The notes under the pieces are model-generated. The model saw only the letters and a program-made list of their open reading frames with translations, ran no database searches and was not told where the DNA came from. DNA of 54,209 bases from Muribaculaceae bacterium (lineage in GTDB: Bacteria; Bacteroidota; Bacteroidia; Bacteroidales; Muribaculaceae), in assembly GCA_022509065.1 (NCBI GenBank), contig JAFLTY010000014.1, positions 1 to 54,209 of the forward strand, given 5' to 3'. This document shows, piece by piece, positions 7,723 through 17,302 of the stretch. Every line of letters starts with the position of its first letter. Position 1 is the stretch's first letter. The translations under genes and the position numbers were made by a program.

Positions 7723-9279
7723 TTATTTAACGACAACCTTAGTTGCTTTGCCGTCAACAACTTTCACGTAAACACCTGCGGGGAGTTCGCCCTGCATGCG
7801 CACGCCATTGAGGTTGTAGTGAACGGCTTCGCCATTAGTGGCTTCAACAGCAACGTTGTTCACACCGGTTGTACCTTCGATAACGAATGCCATGCTTTCG
7901 GGTGAAGGAACAGTTGTATAATCACCTGCTATCGATGCGGGAAGCTGATACTGCTGAAGTTTTTCGCCACTGTTACTGCTTACAAAAAGGTTGTTTGCAT
8001 AGTCGAAACCAACTGCCATAATGGCATTACCGATGCCTGCGTTGAAAGTAGCGACTTTTTCCATTTCAGGAGTCAAACCTGCGGGAAGATTATTAACACG
8101 ATAAACGCAAACAGTTTGAGCACCTTCACCACGGGCAAAGAGCGTTCCGTCATGATTATATCCCATGCCGCCACCATTGATAACGGTAGTGTAGTCGTTA
8201 TCAATATTTTCTCCGTTCATATCAGCATGAAGCAGATGAGGTTCGGCTTCTGAGTTAGCTCCACGATGCTGCGATGCATAAAAACCGGTACCGGTAGGAT
8301 CGATAGCGACTTTCATGTTAAGTCCGTTAACCCAATTGTTAGTAATTGAAGTGATTAGTTTTTCTTCTCCTCCAGTGATATTGCCATTTTCATCCATGTC
8401 ATAAGCATATATAGCTGCATTTCCGGCTATACCGGCAGAACCTGTACCGTCAGTATTTGAACTGGAAACAATAGCAATTATCTTATATGTTCCATCACCA
8501 TTAGCGTAAACATCAAACGCCCAAATGTTTTTATCCGTTGACTCGAATAAAGGATGAGCCGTAGCATCCAAATCATCCGGATCTAATTCATAAAGACCAT
8601 ATTTTTTAGGATCGCCGGAAGACAGGAAGAGGCGGCCGTCTTTTGTATAACGCAAATCCTGATAGTCGCCGTAAACTTGAGTTTTACTATCATTGTTTTC
8701 ACCGAGGCCTAAAGTGAAACCGGGGTTTCCGTCTTTAGCAAGTACGGGAGCAAAAATGGGGTCAAAAGCGTAAACTGCACCACCACGACCACATGCATAA
8801 TAGCCTGCATTGGTGAAGGGAGTGTTATGATAACGGTTTTCAACGGTCAGAACGCGTCCGAAAGTGGGAGAATTCGGATCAGTATTCACAGCAATAGTTG
8901 TGGGACTCCAGAAACTATAATACTGAGGGGAGTTTGCTACTACTGTTACATCGTCAACAGTTCCTTCGGGAACAGCGGTGATTTCGAAAGTCACTTTACC
9001 GGTCTTATCGGAGGGGATAGTAACCTCAACAGAGTTGGTATAGTTTGTAGTTCCTTCAACCGTTTCGACAGCTGTGCCGTCAACTAAAGCTTGAATAGTG
9101 ACTTCTTTGGTAAGACCGTTGAGTTTATACTCCACGGTGGCAACATTTTTGTTGACAGCGTCTTGTGTTACAACGATGTCATAAGCGTAAACGTTCTTTT
9201 GAACGAGAGTTTGTGCGTTAACAGCCAGAGGCATAAGAGCGCCAACCATAGCTATCAGCGAAAAGTAAAATTTTTTCAT
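7723..9279 (-). CDS. Secreted beta-propeller-like protein with T9SS-type C-terminal domain
   Basis: A 518-residue protein with a clear signal peptide (MKKFYFSLIAMVGALMPLAVNA, cleavage after about residue 22, shown here only as a motif range). An Ig-like domain covers roughly residues 25-115. The middle, about 130-465, has repeated strands with Gly/Asp turns and phrases such as YTKDGRLFLSSGD and GYNHDGTLFARGEG, which suggest a propeller of NHL/YncE type. The last 45 residues (YNLNGVRM, LPAGVYVKV, then a KVVVK end) look like a type IX secretion sorting domain. It is therefore likely to be exported and surface-attached or released. Its substrate is unknown. It has its own promoter and terminator. 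Confidence 0.75.
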   Translation of the reverse strand: MKKFYFSLIAMVGALMPLAVNAQTLVQKNVYAYDIVVTQDAVNKNVATVEYKLNGLTKEVTIQALVDGTAVETVEGTTNYTNSVEVTIPSDKTGKVTFEITAVPEGTVDDVTVVANSPQYYSFWSPTTIAVNTDPNSPTFGRVLTVENRYHNTPFTNAGYYACGRGGAVYAFDPIFAPVLAKDGNPGFTLGLGENNDSKTQVYGDYQDLRYTKDGRLFLSSGDPKKYGLYELDPDDLDATAHPLFESTDKNIWAFDVYANGDGTYKIIAIVSSSNTDGTGSAGIAGNAAIYAYDMDENGNITGGEEKLITSITNNWVNGLNMKVAIDPTGTGFYASQHRGANSEAEPHLLHADMNGENIDNDYTTVINGGGMGYNHDGTLFARGEGAQTVCVYRVNNLPAGLTPEMEKVATFNAGIGNAIMAVGFDYANNLFVSSNSGEKLQQYQLPASIAGDYTTVPSPESMAFVIEGTTGVNNVAVEATNGEAVHYNLNGVRMQGELPAGVYVKVVDGKATKVVVK

Positions 9280-9388
9280 GAAAATGGAAATTAGATTTGG
9301 TTAATATAAATGGTTAATAACGAAAGTCGAAAACCGGTAGAAGAATTTAAGGTTGTGGAATTATGCACACCATAACGGTGCAACGCCA

Positions 9389-9419
9389 CAAATTTACAAA
9401 AAAAATTTAATTGCGCAAA
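9389..9419 (-). promoter_or_regulatory. Promoter of the secreted beta-propeller-like gene
   Basis: On the minus strand TTTG (9416-9419), a 19-base gap and TAAATTTG (9389-9396) match the phylum consensus. About 105 bases of leader separate it from the start codon. Confidence 0.65.
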
Positions 9420-9459
9420 TGTTTTTTAAATCGAAGATTTATTATCGTACCTCTTCTTT

Positions 9460-9490
9460 TTTGCATAAAATCTTTTTTTATGTAATTTTG
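9460..9490 (+). promoter_or_regulatory. Promoter of the glutamine synthetase gene
   Basis: TTTG at 9460-9463, a 19-base gap and TAATTTTG at 9483-9490 match the consensus. The start codon lies 59 bases downstream. It stands back to back with the minus-strand promoter at 9389-9419. Confidence 0.7.
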
Positions 9491-9549
9491 CCTCGCCTTA
9501 AATACATTTTAATTTTTTTTGTGAGATAAATCTAAAACCTAAAACACAG

Positions 9550-11055
9550 ATGGACAAAACCATAGCTCTTAATCCTAATCGCATTGTACGCGCACTCGAA
9601 AAAGCGCAAAAAGACTTTACGCGCGATGACATCATACAATATATCGTCGATAATGAGATAGAGATGGTCAACTTTATGTATCCGGCGGCTGACGGTAGGT
9701 TGAAGACTCTTAATTTTTATGTTAACAACCTTGATTATCTCGAAACCATTCTGACTCTTGGCGAACGTGTGGATGGTTCGTCGTTATTCCCGTACATCAG
9801 CGCCGGGTCGAGCGATCTGTACGTGCTGCCGCGTTTCAACACCGCTTTTGTTGACCCGTTCGCTTCGGTTCCCACGGTGGCCATGCTTTGCTCTTTCTTT
9901 GATAAGGACGGGAGCCCCCTCGCATCGTCACCCGAGTACACGTTGCGCCGCGCCTGTGAGGAGTTCACGGCTACAACCGATTTGTATTTCCAGGCCATGG
10001 GCGAGCTTGAGTATTATGTTATAAGCGACGCGGAGGCCGATTTTCCCGCCACCGACCAACGAGGCTACCATGAATCGGCGCCTTTCGCAAAGTACAACGA
10101 TTTTCGCACGCGATGCATGCAGGCCATAGCTGCGACCGGAGCCCATATCAAGTACGGGCACAGCGAGGTGGGTAATTTTATTCAGGACGGTCTTAACTAC
10201 GAGCAGAACGAGATAGAGTTTCTGCCTGTCGACGCTCGCGCCGCGGCCGACGAACTCGTGCTTGCAAAATGGGTTATTCGCAACATGGCATACCACGAAG
10301 GACTCGACGTGACGTTCGCCCCCAAGATAACTGCCGGGAAAGCCGGGTCGGGTCTGCACATCCACATGCGTATTGTCGACAGCGCCGGTCATAACATGAT
10401 GCTTGACGGGCGTCGCCTACTCAGCGAGACGGCACGACGTGTGATAGCCGGTCTGATGACTCTCGCTCCCGCAATAACAGCGTTTGGTAACACCAATCCC
10501 ACGAGCTATTTCCGTCTGGTGCCCCACCAGGAAGCGCCCACAAATGTCTGCTGGGGCGACCGTAATCGTTCGGTGCTTGTGCGCGTGCCTTTGGGATGGA
10601 CGACAGACAAGGATATGAGTGCCGAACTGAATCCCGGCACTGCAAGTTTAGCACTTGACACGACACAGAAACAGACCGTCGAAATACGTTCGGCTGATTG
10701 TTCTGCGGATGTCTATACCCTCATCGCCTCGCTGGCTGTGGCGGCGCGTCTCGGCTTTGAGATGGAAAATGCGCTCGCCATTGCCGAAAAAACGTATGTC
10801 GACGTCAATATCCACCGTCAGGAAAACGCAGACGTGTTGAAACGCCTGGCGCAGTTGCCTGTCAACTGTGGTGAATCGGCTGACATGCTTGAAAAAAACA
10901 GAGCCGTCTTCGAGGCAAAAGGGGTGTTTGATAAGGCGATGATTGACGGCATTATCAGTAACCTGCGCTCGTTTGACCAGGCAGAAGCCGACGCTGCCAA
11001 AACCGACCCGGAGTTGATGCACAGACTGGTGAAACGGTATTTCTACTGCGGCTGA
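9550..11055 (+). CDS. glnA: Glutamine synthetase (type I-like)
   Basis: This enzyme joins ammonia to glutamate using ATP, the entry step of nitrogen assimilation. It has 501 residues, in the GSI range. Visible features are the N-terminal beta-Grasp domain, the metal-ligand motif GELEYYV (about residue 158), SGLHIHM for the ammonium/glutamate site, and the ATP/glutamate-binding segment FRLVPHQEAPTN followed by RNRSVLVRVP. The NLYDLPPEE-type adenylylation loop of enterobacterial GlnA is not evident. Bacteroidales also have larger GSIII enzymes, and this is not one. A gamma-glutamyl-polyamine-ligase role cannot be excluded for divergent GSI relatives. It is a single gene with its own promoter. 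Confidence 0.82.
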   Translation: MDKTIALNPNRIVRALEKAQKDFTRDDIIQYIVDNEIEMVNFMYPAADGRLKTLNFYVNNLDYLETILTLGERVDGSSLFPYISAGSSDLYVLPRFNTAFVDPFASVPTVAMLCSFFDKDGSPLASSPEYTLRRACEEFTATTDLYFQAMGELEYYVISDAEADFPATDQRGYHESAPFAKYNDFRTRCMQAIAATGAHIKYGHSEVGNFIQDGLNYEQNEIEFLPVDARAAADELVLAKWVIRNMAYHEGLDVTFAPKITAGKAGSGLHIHMRIVDSAGHNMMLDGRRLLSETARRVIAGLMTLAPAITAFGNTNPTSYFRLVPHQEAPTNVCWGDRNRSVLVRVPLGWTTDKDMSAELNPGTASLALDTTQKQTVEIRSADCSADVYTLIASLAVAARLGFEMENALAIAEKTYVDVNIHRQENADVLKRLAQLPVNCGESADMLEKNRAVFEAKGVFDKAMIDGIISNLRSFDQAEADAAKTDPELMHRLVKRYFYCG

Positions 11056-11178
11056 CATTCAACGTCGAATCGGCTCTTATATCTTCGATGCAGACAACGC
11101 AATTTCACGCGCTGTCAGATTCAATATGTTATACGGAAACGTTAGGGTGATTCATCGCGCTTAGCGAGCATTCTGCCA

Positions 11179-11210
11179 GTTGCAGAAAAGCGAAAAATTT
11201 CGTAAATTTG
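11179..11210 (+). promoter_or_regulatory. Promoter of lon
   Basis: GTTG at 11179-11182, a 20-base gap and TAAATTTG at 11203-11210 fit the consensus. Because this lies downstream of the in-frame ATG at 11180, it supports starting Lon at 11279. Confidence 0.65.
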
Positions 11211-11278
11211 CATGCTTTTCGGGAATGCCCGTTCCGGGTGTTTCTTTTAGCTTATGTCTAAGAACCAATTACAGAACA

Positions 11279-13711
11279 ATGACAATAGATCATCCCTCGG
11301 AAAATGACGGTCAGATAGCCGGCATGATTTCGATAAACCTTGGACCGGGTGCGCACGATCCCACAGCACTCAAACACTTCGATCCGGACAATACACTGAT
11401 TCTGGCGACACGCAATCTGGTGTTGTTTCCTCGCAACGCGCTCCCCATTCAATTGGGACGCGAAATGTCGGTTGCCGTGGCAAAATACGCCAAGAAGACG
11501 GGCGCTCCTATAGCCGTAGTATGTCAGCGCGACCCCGATATAGACAAACCTGAATTTGACGACCTCTTCGGTTACGGTACATTGGCGAGGGTCATCGATG
11601 TAATAGACATCAATGAGAACATCAAAACAGCCATTGTTGAAGGACTTGTCAAGGTGCGCCTTGTCGCCAAATCCAACCGTTGCCCCGTTCCTCAGGCTCT
11701 GGCGGCCAAAGTCGAGGAATGCGTCGAGACTCCCGGACGTATGTCAAAAAAACAGTTGGATATTATTCTGACAAAGATACGAGAGCTCTTCAATACCATC
11801 GTAAACGAAACTCCCGACGGCAACGCGTTAAGGTTACACATGCCGAAGATTGACGCATCATCATCGCCCGAGGAGTTTTTGAATACCTTGGCAACGCACA
11901 TGCCTTTCTACGTGGATATTAAGCAACAGTTGCTTGAGATTAACACCATCGACCTGCGAGCTAAGAAAATGCTCGAGGAGATGATGTACATGGTCGAACA
12001 GGCAAAGATGATGTCCGACATTGTCGAAAAAACCAAGATGCGCATGGAACAGAATCACCGTTCTGCCTTTCTGCAGCAACAGATGGATGTCATTAAATCC
12101 GAACTGGGTGAGGATGATGACAGCGACGATTTGGTGAGTCTCGAAATGAAAGCCGCAGCATCAAACATGCCTCCCGAAATACAGGAACGCTTTGCCAAAG
12201 AACTGCATAAGGCTCAACGATATAATCCCCAGTCGCCCGATTATGCAGTACAGCTGAATTATCTCGAGACGCTCGTTTCGTTGCCATGGACTCCCGGGAA
12301 ACCTCATGTGACCACTTTGGCCAAATCCGAAAAAGTGCTCAATGAGGATCATTACGGTCTGAAAAAAATAAAGCAACGTGTCCTTGAACAGGTAGCTCTG
12401 TGTTTGCATAATCCGGAAGGTCACGCACCCATAATTTGTTTCGTTGGTCCTCCCGGAGTGGGCAAGACATCGTTAGGCAAATCCATAGCCAAAGCCTTGG
12501 GAAGAGAGTTCCAACGCATTTCGCTGGGTGGTCTGCATGACGAGGCTGAGATACGCGGTCACCGACGCACCTACATAGGCGCTATGCCCGGACGTATCAT
12601 AGACGCCATGCGCCGTGGTAAAACATCTAATCCTATAATCATGCTCGACGAACTCGACAAGATTGGAGCCGACTATAAAGGTGACCCGGCTGCCGCATTG
12701 CTCGAGGTGCTCGACCCGGCACAGAACCACAAATTCCATGACAACTACATTGATGTGGACTACGACTTGTCCGGAGTGATGTTCCTGGCAACGGCAAATA
12801 CCTTGTCGACAGTGTCCAAACCGTTGCTTGACCGTATTGAGGTTATTGAACTGAGCGGTTACACCGTCGAGGAAAAAATCGAGATAGCAAAACAGCATCT
12901 CATTCCACGTCTCCGCGAAAAACATAAAATAAAAGGCAATATATTCAGAATCACTGATGCAGGCATAAAAAAAGTAATCGAGGAATATACTGCCGAGAGC
13001 GGCGTGCGCCAACTCGAGAAACAACTGGAATCGCTTATGCGTAAACAGTTGTACCGTAACTTGATGCAGGCTCCTGATTTCACCGCCACTCTCAACGCAG
13101 ACCGTGTGGTCAGTCTGCTGGGTCTTCCGACCAACCGTCACGACAAATACAAGGATATAAGCACGCCCGGTATTGTTACAGGTCTTGCCTGGACAAGCAT
13201 TGGCGGTGAGATCCTCACTGTTGAGGCTGCGATGGCTCCCGGCAAAGGTCTCCTCTCTATTACAGGTAATTTGGGCGATGTCATGAAAGAGTCGGCCAAT
13301 CTGGCTGTCGAATGGGTCAAGGTCAACGCCGTCGACCTCGGAATCGATCCGGAAGTATTCAAGAACAACGACATTCATCTGCACTTTCCCGAGGGTGCCG
13401 TTCCCAAGGACGGACCGTCAGCCGGTATAACGATAGCCACGGCCATAACGTCCGCCCTGACAGGGCGTGTCATAAAACCGCGTGTAGCCATGACAGGCGA
13501 GATTACCCTGCACGGCAAAGTGCTGCCTGTAGGCGGTATCAAAGAGAAGCTATTGGCTGCGGCACGCTCCGGCATAAAGGAGATACTGCTTAGCGACGAA
13601 AACCGTCGTGATGTCCAGGATATTGAACCGGAGTACCTCAAAGACGTCGACATTGTGTATGTATCTAATATCCACGATGTACTTGACTATGCTCTTCCAA
13701 CATCCAAGTAA
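11279..13711 (+). CDS. lon: ATP-dependent Lon protease
   Basis: A cytoplasmic AAA+ serine protease that degrades misfolded and regulatory proteins. With the ATG at 11279 it has 810 residues, close to the family length. The order is an N-terminal substrate-recognition domain (about 35-240), a coiled-coil linker, the AAA+ module with Walker A GPPGVGKT (about 390-397) and Walker B IIMLDELDKIG, then the protease domain. Its catalytic dyad is Ser714 in PKDGPSAG and Lys757 in GGIKEKL, spaced as in E. coli Lon. The frame stays open 33 codons upstream, but that part is not Lon-like and overlaps the promoter. No heat-shock operator is recognisable. Confidence 0.95.
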   Translation: MTIDHPSENDGQIAGMISINLGPGAHDPTALKHFDPDNTLILATRNLVLFPRNALPIQLGREMSVAVAKYAKKTGAPIAVVCQRDPDIDKPEFDDLFGYGTLARVIDVIDINENIKTAIVEGLVKVRLVAKSNRCPVPQALAAKVEECVETPGRMSKKQLDIILTKIRELFNTIVNETPDGNALRLHMPKIDASSSPEEFLNTLATHMPFYVDIKQQLLEINTIDLRAKKMLEEMMYMVEQAKMMSDIVEKTKMRMEQNHRSAFLQQQMDVIKSELGEDDDSDDLVSLEMKAAASNMPPEIQERFAKELHKAQRYNPQSPDYAVQLNYLETLVSLPWTPGKPHVTTLAKSEKVLNEDHYGLKKIKQRVLEQVALCLHNPEGHAPIICFVGPPGVGKTSLGKSIAKALGREFQRISLGGLHDEAEIRGHRRTYIGAMPGRIIDAMRRGKTSNPIIMLDELDKIGADYKGDPAAALLEVLDPAQNHKFHDNYIDVDYDLSGVMFLATANTLSTVSKPLLDRIEVIELSGYTVEEKIEIAKQHLIPRLREKHKIKGNIFRITDAGIKKVIEEYTAESGVRQLEKQLESLMRKQLYRNLMQAPDFTATLNADRVVSLLGLPTNRHDKYKDISTPGIVTGLAWTSIGGEILTVEAAMAPGKGLLSITGNLGDVMKESANLAVEWVKVNAVDLGIDPEVFKNNDIHLHFPEGAVPKDGPSAGITIATAITSALTGRVIKPRVAMTGEITLHGKVLPVGGIKEKLLAAARSGIKEILLSDENRRDVQDIEPEYLKDVDIVYVSNIHDVLDYALPTSK

Positions 13712-13758
13712 ACATTAATGTCCCCACATTTATCGAATCACTAACCCTATCTATTCCA

Positions 13759-15219
13759 ATGAAAAATGTAAGATACAGCTCAGCAATGGCAATCCTTTGC
13801 TTCGCTTCGTTGGCTTATGGCCAGGACGAACCTTCTCTGAAGATATACAGCGGACTTCGTGACACCGTGACCACCTCCGAAACAACACTTGTTGCAGTAA
13901 CCCAACCCGGAGCTACAGCCACTGTCAACGGTAACCCCGTTCATGTCTACAAAACCGGTTCGTTCGGAACCAAGATTCAACTTGTGCCGGGTGACAACGA
14001 AGTTGTTGTCGAAGCAAGTATCGACGGACACACCAACACCTTGCGTCGCAATGTGTTTTATCACACCGGGGAGGGGAAGGCCACCGATGCAAAGGCAACG
14101 TTAGACCAAACGTATTTCTTCACAAACCCCTTATATGTCAAGACTACTCCGGGCGCATACTTGCAGTATGGTAACGGTGACGATCGCCTTGGCGGCTCAA
14201 AGATGGGTTTTCTCGACACTGACATTCCGTTGAAGGTGATAGGTCAGTCAGGTTCCCTTTATTGTGTACGCCTTGCATCAAACAGAATAGCTTACATCCC
14301 AAAATCGTATACAGCACCGGCTTCGGAAGTCCCGACAGTGGTCAACACCGGCTCGTGGTCGGTTATTAACACAGGCAAGTCAGACAAAGTGGTTGTAAGT
14401 CTGCCTTGTCGGCTGCCATATCAATATTCGACATCCATCAACCCTCAGACTATCACTATAGACCTCTTTGGTGCTACCGACAACAGCAACTGGATTACTC
14501 AACGTTCGGCTGTTTTAGGTATTATTGATTTTGTTGACTTTGAACAAGTATCGGACGATGTCTATCGGGTGTATCTACGTCTAAAAGACAAATACCAGTG
14601 GGGTTATTCCGTAAGTTATGAGGGCAACAACCTAGTCATTGACGTGCGTCATCGCCCAGAGTCGCTTAACTTGCGCGACTTGACAATAGGACTGGATGCC
14701 GGCCACGGAGGTGAGTTCCCGGGAGCCATATCACCGTCGGGCGTGAAAGAAAAGGATGTCAATCTTGACATAGTGTTACGCATCCGCGAACTTCTCGAGA
14801 AAAAAGGAGCGAAGGTTGTTTTGACACGAGACTCCGATACGGGTCCGTCTATGACCGACCGTAAAAACACATGGCGCGAGGCAAATGTTGACATTGCCAT
14901 ATCTGTCCATAATAACTCGGGTGGCAGCCCGCTCTCCTCGCCGGGAACTTCTGTACTATACAAACATTTGTCCAATCGTCCCCTCGGTCAGGCGGTATTA
15001 AATCGTTTGCTCGAAACTGGTCTGCCTCTCTTTGGTTTGGTTGAAAACTTCAACTTCAGTCTGAACGCTCCAATAGAGTATCCTAATGTGCTTGTTGAAG
15101 GAATGTTCATGAGTTCGCTTGAGGAAGAAGAGAAAGTCGCCGACCCACAGTTCAGACAGATTGTAGCCGAAAAAATAGTAGCCGCCATCGAAGATTACCT
15201 CAAGGCTGCAAAAAATTAG
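13759..15219 (+). CDS. N-acetylmuramoyl-L-alanine amidase (Amidase_3), exported
   Basis: A peptidoglycan hydrolase that cuts the bond between MurNAc and L-Ala, probably in cell separation or wall remodelling. It has 486 residues. A signal peptide ends near SLAYGQ (about residue 22). An Ig-like domain covers about 25-100 and an SH3b-like segment about 125-190. An AMIN-like beta domain covers about 200-295, then the catalytic domain runs from about 305. Zinc ligands are visible as His316 (DAGHGG), Glu331 (VKEKDVN) and His384 (SVHNNS), and the C-terminal VLVEGMFMSS holds the expected catalytic glutamate. It follows lon by 47 bases and may share its transcript. Confidence 0.9.
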   Translation: MKNVRYSSAMAILCFASLAYGQDEPSLKIYSGLRDTVTTSETTLVAVTQPGATATVNGNPVHVYKTGSFGTKIQLVPGDNEVVVEASIDGHTNTLRRNVFYHTGEGKATDAKATLDQTYFFTNPLYVKTTPGAYLQYGNGDDRLGGSKMGFLDTDIPLKVIGQSGSLYCVRLASNRIAYIPKSYTAPASEVPTVVNTGSWSVINTGKSDKVVVSLPCRLPYQYSTSINPQTITIDLFGATDNSNWITQRSAVLGIIDFVDFEQVSDDVYRVYLRLKDKYQWGYSVSYEGNNLVIDVRHRPESLNLRDLTIGLDAGHGGEFPGAISPSGVKEKDVNLDIVLRIRELLEKKGAKVVLTRDSDTGPSMTDRKNTWREANVDIAISVHNNSGGSPLSSPGTSVLYKHLSNRPLGQAVLNRLLETGLPLFGLVENFNFSLNAPIEYPNVLVEGMFMSSLEEEEKVADPQFRQIVAEKIVAAIEDYLKAAKN

Positions 15220-15323
15220 TTAAAGACTGTTCACCTTTGACTTGTGTCCCGGTCGTAAGCATTTCTACACGGTTTTCGGTAAAATAAAATAGAATTTAAT
15301 AGAAAAAATACAAAACAGTTTCT

Positions 15324-15331
15324 TAACTTTG
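15324..15331 (+). promoter_or_regulatory. -7 box ahead of nusB
   Basis: TAACTTTG matches TAnnTTTG and lies 84 bases before the nusB start. No TTG is found at the right distance upstream. Confidence 0.4.
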
Positions 15332-15415
15332 TGGGCAAATTCACTGATGACCGCAAATGTCTTGGTTCGTCCATGAGTTTAAAAGTGAGACAACAGTGTT
15401 TTAACATATAGAGAT

Positions 15416-16831
15416 ATGGTAAATCGTATATTAATCCGCATAAAGGTTGTGCAGATGCTCTATGCTTATCTGCTGACACGCACTGAGTTTAAAATCGAGA
15501 CGGAACCTGATACATCGACGGCCGACAAGAAGTTTGCTCATGTCGCTTATGTGGATTTTCTTGTTTTATTGCTTGAAGTAACCGGTAATTCGCCCTATTG
15601 CAAAGCAAAAGGACGCGTTGCCGTTGACAAGAAACTGCAATTGTCAGCTGTTGGTAAAGCCTTGGCTGCTGATTCGACACTTAAACACCTTGCGTTGAAA
15701 GGCGGCAACGAATCGATATGGCCTATCGAACTTGTCGAAGAGTTACGTAACCAATTAACCGATACTGCGGCTTGGAACGACTACAAACGTAAACGCAAGG
15801 CAGACCTTGGCGATGAAGTCGAGATGTGGTGCGCGCTTTTCGAGACACTATTTGCACGTAATGCCGATATAATGGCCGTGATGCGTCGACAGAACGGGTT
15901 CACAAACCAAGGGTTCGGTTTGGCAATAGAAAAGGTGATTGCCACTCTTAGAAGTTTCTATGGGACACGAGCAAGTTATTACGCTGCTATAAAAGGTCTT
16001 GAAGCATCATTGACAGCCGCTCACAAAATGTATATATCGATGTTTGCGCTCATTGTTCGTCTCACCGATGCCAGAGAGCGTCAACTCGATACGGCAAAAC
16101 ACAAGTTCCTCGCTACCGCCGATGACAAGAATCCCAATATGCGTTTTGTCAACAACCAACTGGCGCAGTCACTTCGCGACAACAAGCAACTTGAAGAATA
16201 TATCAAGGATTATGGTATAGGGTGGATAGACAACTATGAATTGCTTGACAACCTTCTCAAATCCATTACCGCCTCACAGCTTTACCGGGATTATATGGAG
16301 TCGTCGGCCAATGATTGGGAATCGGACTGCGAGTTCTGGCGCCAAGTATTGCGACAGATAGTTTTCGTTTCGGACGATCTTGTTGAGGCCATTGAGAAAG
16401 AATCAGTGTACTGGAATGACGATTTGCACATAATTGGCACGTTCGTCCTCAAGACCATTCGTTCGGCTGCTGTCGATAGCTCTCGAACCATTAGTTTCCT
16501 GCCGCAATACAAAGATGAAGAAGACAGCCACTTCGGTGTCAGCCTTTTCGAGCTGGCCGTAACACACAGACAGGAGTATACCGACTATGTGATGAAATTT
16601 GTCAACACCGAAAACTGGGATACAGAACGCATAGCGTTTATGGATGTTGTCTTGATGCTTTGCGCCGTCACCGAAATAATAAATTTCCCCAACATTCCCC
16701 TCGCGGTCACTCTCAACGAATATATAGACATCGCCAACACATACTCGACTGCCAAAAGCGGACAGTTTATAAACGGTGTACTTTATAGCGTTGTAACATA
16801 TCTTAAAGAAAACAATATTATTTTCAAATAA
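15416..16831 (+). CDS. nusB: Transcription antitermination factor NusB (long form)
   Basis: NusB, with S10/NusE, binds boxA RNA and keeps RNA polymerase processive through rRNA operons. The N-terminus (NRILIRIKVVQMLYAYL) and the C-terminus (LNEYIDIANTYSTAKSGQFINGVL) are unmistakable NusB ends. The protein has 471 residues, against about 140 in E. coli and roughly 300 in Bacteroides. The extra material is inserted after the first helix and is helical and charged. The compact NusB core occupies the last 170 or so residues. It heads a cluster with yajC, a YbbR protein and coaE, typical of Bacteroidales. Confidence 0.85.
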   Translation: MVNRILIRIKVVQMLYAYLLTRTEFKIETEPDTSTADKKFAHVAYVDFLVLLLEVTGNSPYCKAKGRVAVDKKLQLSAVGKALAADSTLKHLALKGGNESIWPIELVEELRNQLTDTAAWNDYKRKRKADLGDEVEMWCALFETLFARNADIMAVMRRQNGFTNQGFGLAIEKVIATLRSFYGTRASYYAAIKGLEASLTAAHKMYISMFALIVRLTDARERQLDTAKHKFLATADDKNPNMRFVNNQLAQSLRDNKQLEEYIKDYGIGWIDNYELLDNLLKSITASQLYRDYMESSANDWESDCEFWRQVLRQIVFVSDDLVEAIEKESVYWNDDLHIIGTFVLKTIRSAAVDSSRTISFLPQYKDEEDSHFGVSLFELAVTHRQEYTDYVMKFVNTENWDTERIAFMDVVLMLCAVTEIINFPNIPLAVTLNEYIDIANTYSTAKSGQFINGVLYSVVTYLKENNIIFK

Positions 16832-16852
16832 CCCTCAATACTTCACTCATCA

Positions 16853-17188
16853 ATGAAACTTGCATTTATTCTCGCACAGGACGCGGCTCAACAGGGCGGC
16901 ATGTCTTCGTTAATAATGATTGTAGCTCTTATCGCTATCTTTTATTTCTTTATGATTCGTCCTCAGCAAAAAAAACAGAAAAAAATACGCGAGGAACGTG
17001 CTGCCCTCACAAAAGGTGACAGCGTCATAACCGCAGGTGGTATTTACGGCAAGATAAAAGAAGTACGCGATGATTGCTTTATAATAGAAATTGACCAAAA
17101 CGTCAAAGTGCGTGTTGACAAAAACATGGTTTACCGCGCAGCATCGGCTGCCGACGCTGTCGAAGCCAACCAGCAACAAGGTAAATAA
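16853..17188 (+). CDS. yajC: Preprotein translocase accessory subunit YajC
   Basis: A small inner-membrane partner of SecDF that assists Sec export. It has 111 residues. A single membrane helix at about 18-36 ends in the family hallmark FFMIRPQQKKQKK. The cytoplasmic part carries the conserved GDSVITAGGIYGKI block (residues about 56-70). It lies 21 bases after nusB and is almost certainly co-transcribed. SecDF is not in the window. Confidence 0.95.
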   Translation: MKLAFILAQDAAQQGGMSSLIMIVALIAIFYFFMIRPQQKKQKKIREERAALTKGDSVITAGGIYGKIKEVRDDCFIIEIDQNVKVRVDKNMVYRAASAADAVEANQQQGK

Positions 17189-17302
17189 CCCTTCGACTAT
17201 AGAGCGTTTCGTAGCCGACTGACGAGGAGTGACAACGTTAACTGTCTCTGGATACGTTTTTTCTTTTGGTAGAAAGAAGACACACCACTAATTGTCTCGT
17301 GA

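Noticed and set aside
11180-11278. Longer start for lon
   Set aside because: The extra 33 residues are not Lon-like and the promoter lies inside this stretch.
12473-13384. 303-codon reverse frame inside lon
   Set aside because: It is antisense to the AAA+ and protease domains of Lon. Its translation has no recognisable domain and is rich in unusual His/Cys/Phe runs.
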